Shown here in pieces: positions 39,693 through 40,054 of a stretch of 40,054 nt of DNA. Each line of letters opens with the position of its first letter. Position 1 is the stretch's first letter. Position numbers and translations under genes: made by a program. Source of the stretch: Candidatus Bathyarchaeota archaeon. Lineage in GTDB: Archaea > Thermoproteota > Bathyarchaeia > TCS64. Under the pieces are notes generated by a model. That model had not been told where the DNA came from and ran no database searches. It was given only the letters and a program-made list of their open reading frames with translations. The stretch is from positions 1 to 40,054 of the forward strand of contig WJIV01000271.1 in assembly GCA_014730055.1 (NCBI GenBank). The letters are read 5' to 3'.

Positions 39693-40054
39693 CTACTCCT
39701 CCTTAAGCTGCTCTATCTCGAAGTTCTGGGGGCAAAGAAGGTATTGATCTATCCAAATACTCGTCTGAGTCTCGATAACACCTTCTTGACCCTGTATCCT
39801 TTCTTTCAGCCTGTTCATGTCCTCCATGGAACTGCTCAGAGATATCGCAAATATGTTATATTCTCCCATACAGCTGGTCGCGAAAAGAATTTCCGCTTGT
39901 TTTCTAAGGAATTTCAGGATCTTTTCCGTATTTCCTGGTTGGACTTCTATATTCAGGTTTGCGATAACATTGTTTTCAATTTTTCTTGGGTTTAGTAGTA
40001 TAGTAGATTGTCTTACCATTCTTTCATCCATAAGTTTCTGATATCTCTTGATAA
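39693..40054 (-). CDS. Lrp/AsnC-family regulator (partial, cut by right window edge)
   Basis: The frame is open to the window edge. The first visible residues, IKRYQKLMDERMVRQSTILLNP, match the end of the recognition helix and wing of an Lrp HTH, so the N-terminal part lies outside. The RAM domain follows (NVIANLNIEVQPGNTEKILKFL, CMGEYNIFAISL, ETQTSIWIDQYLL). An internal ATG at 40031 would give 112 residues but would leave out the DNA-binding domain, so it is not the real start. It is translated just ahead of the second Lrp gene. Confidence 0.88.
   Translation of the reverse strand, partial: IKRYQKLMDERMVRQSTILLNPRKIENNVIANLNIEVQPGNTEKILKFLRKQAEILFATSCMGEYNIFAISLSSSMEDMNRLKERIQGQEGVIETQTSIWIDQYLLCPQNFEIEQLKEE

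Overview
The window is archaeal chromosome. It encodes archaeal or eukaryote-type ribosomal proteins (S19e, L39e, L31e, L18Ae/LX, L10/P0, L12/P1), a PDCD5-family protein, prefoldin alpha, Spt5, SecE, the KEOPS proteins Kae1 and Bud32, the H/ACA pseudouridine synthase Cbf5, and archaeal-type LeuRS and AlaRS. Promoters look archaeal (A/T-rich TATA boxes about 25-30 nt before starts that are often leaderless). Shine-Dalgarno motifs of the AGGTGA type appear inside operons. TTG and GTG starts are common. Gene order around S19e to L10 resembles euryarchaeal-type clusters, but I cannot fix the lineage from sequence alone. I see no tRNA, rRNA, CRISPR array, IS element or integrase.

Layout. 1-3903: mostly minus strand, with a ZIP metal transporter (cut by the left edge), two very small proteins, one plus-strand orphan, then kae1-bud32-XTP pyrophosphatase overlapping one another. 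4017-4691: a phosphoribosyltransferase. 4996-11082 (minus): L12, alaS, leuS. 11215-12150: acetamidase/formamidase. 12395-15408 (plus): S19e, PDCD5-like, L39e, L31e, L18Ae, prefoldin alpha, FtsY, SecE. A 456-bp interruption holds a likely antisense one-helix membrane protein. 15865-18383 (plus): Spt5, L11, L1, L10. The usual L11-L1-L10-L12 order is therefore split, with L12 left beside alaS, and no eIF6 gene is found between L31e and L18Ae.

18435-31258 is accessory. It has a stand-alone LigD-type 3'-phosphoesterase, a solute-binding-protein homologue with no signal peptide, a VOC protein and a double zinc ribbon. A PadR-controlled heterodimeric ABC exporter follows, with a striking three-block operator and a divergent coiled-coil gene. 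Next come a Tfx-like regulator, a two-helix membrane protein and an orphan LivH permease whose C-terminal tail is interrupted by in-frame TGA and TAG. A D-threonine aldolase-family enzyme and an MprF-like membrane aminoacyltransferase close this part.

31278-40054: a class III ribonucleotide reductase with a NrdH-like redoxin behind a long inverted repeat, a divergent CARF-type winged-helix regulator with its own dyad around the TATA box, a conserved unknown, a coiled-coil protein, cbf5, an RsmC-like methyltransferase, glyA, and two tandem Lrp-family regulators (the second cut by the right edge).

The most rewarding places to look are the LivH tail, the PadR operator system, the secE-spt5 interruption with its palindrome and leader hairpin, the L10 protein without its acidic tail, and the two regulatory dyads between nrdH and the CARF regulator.
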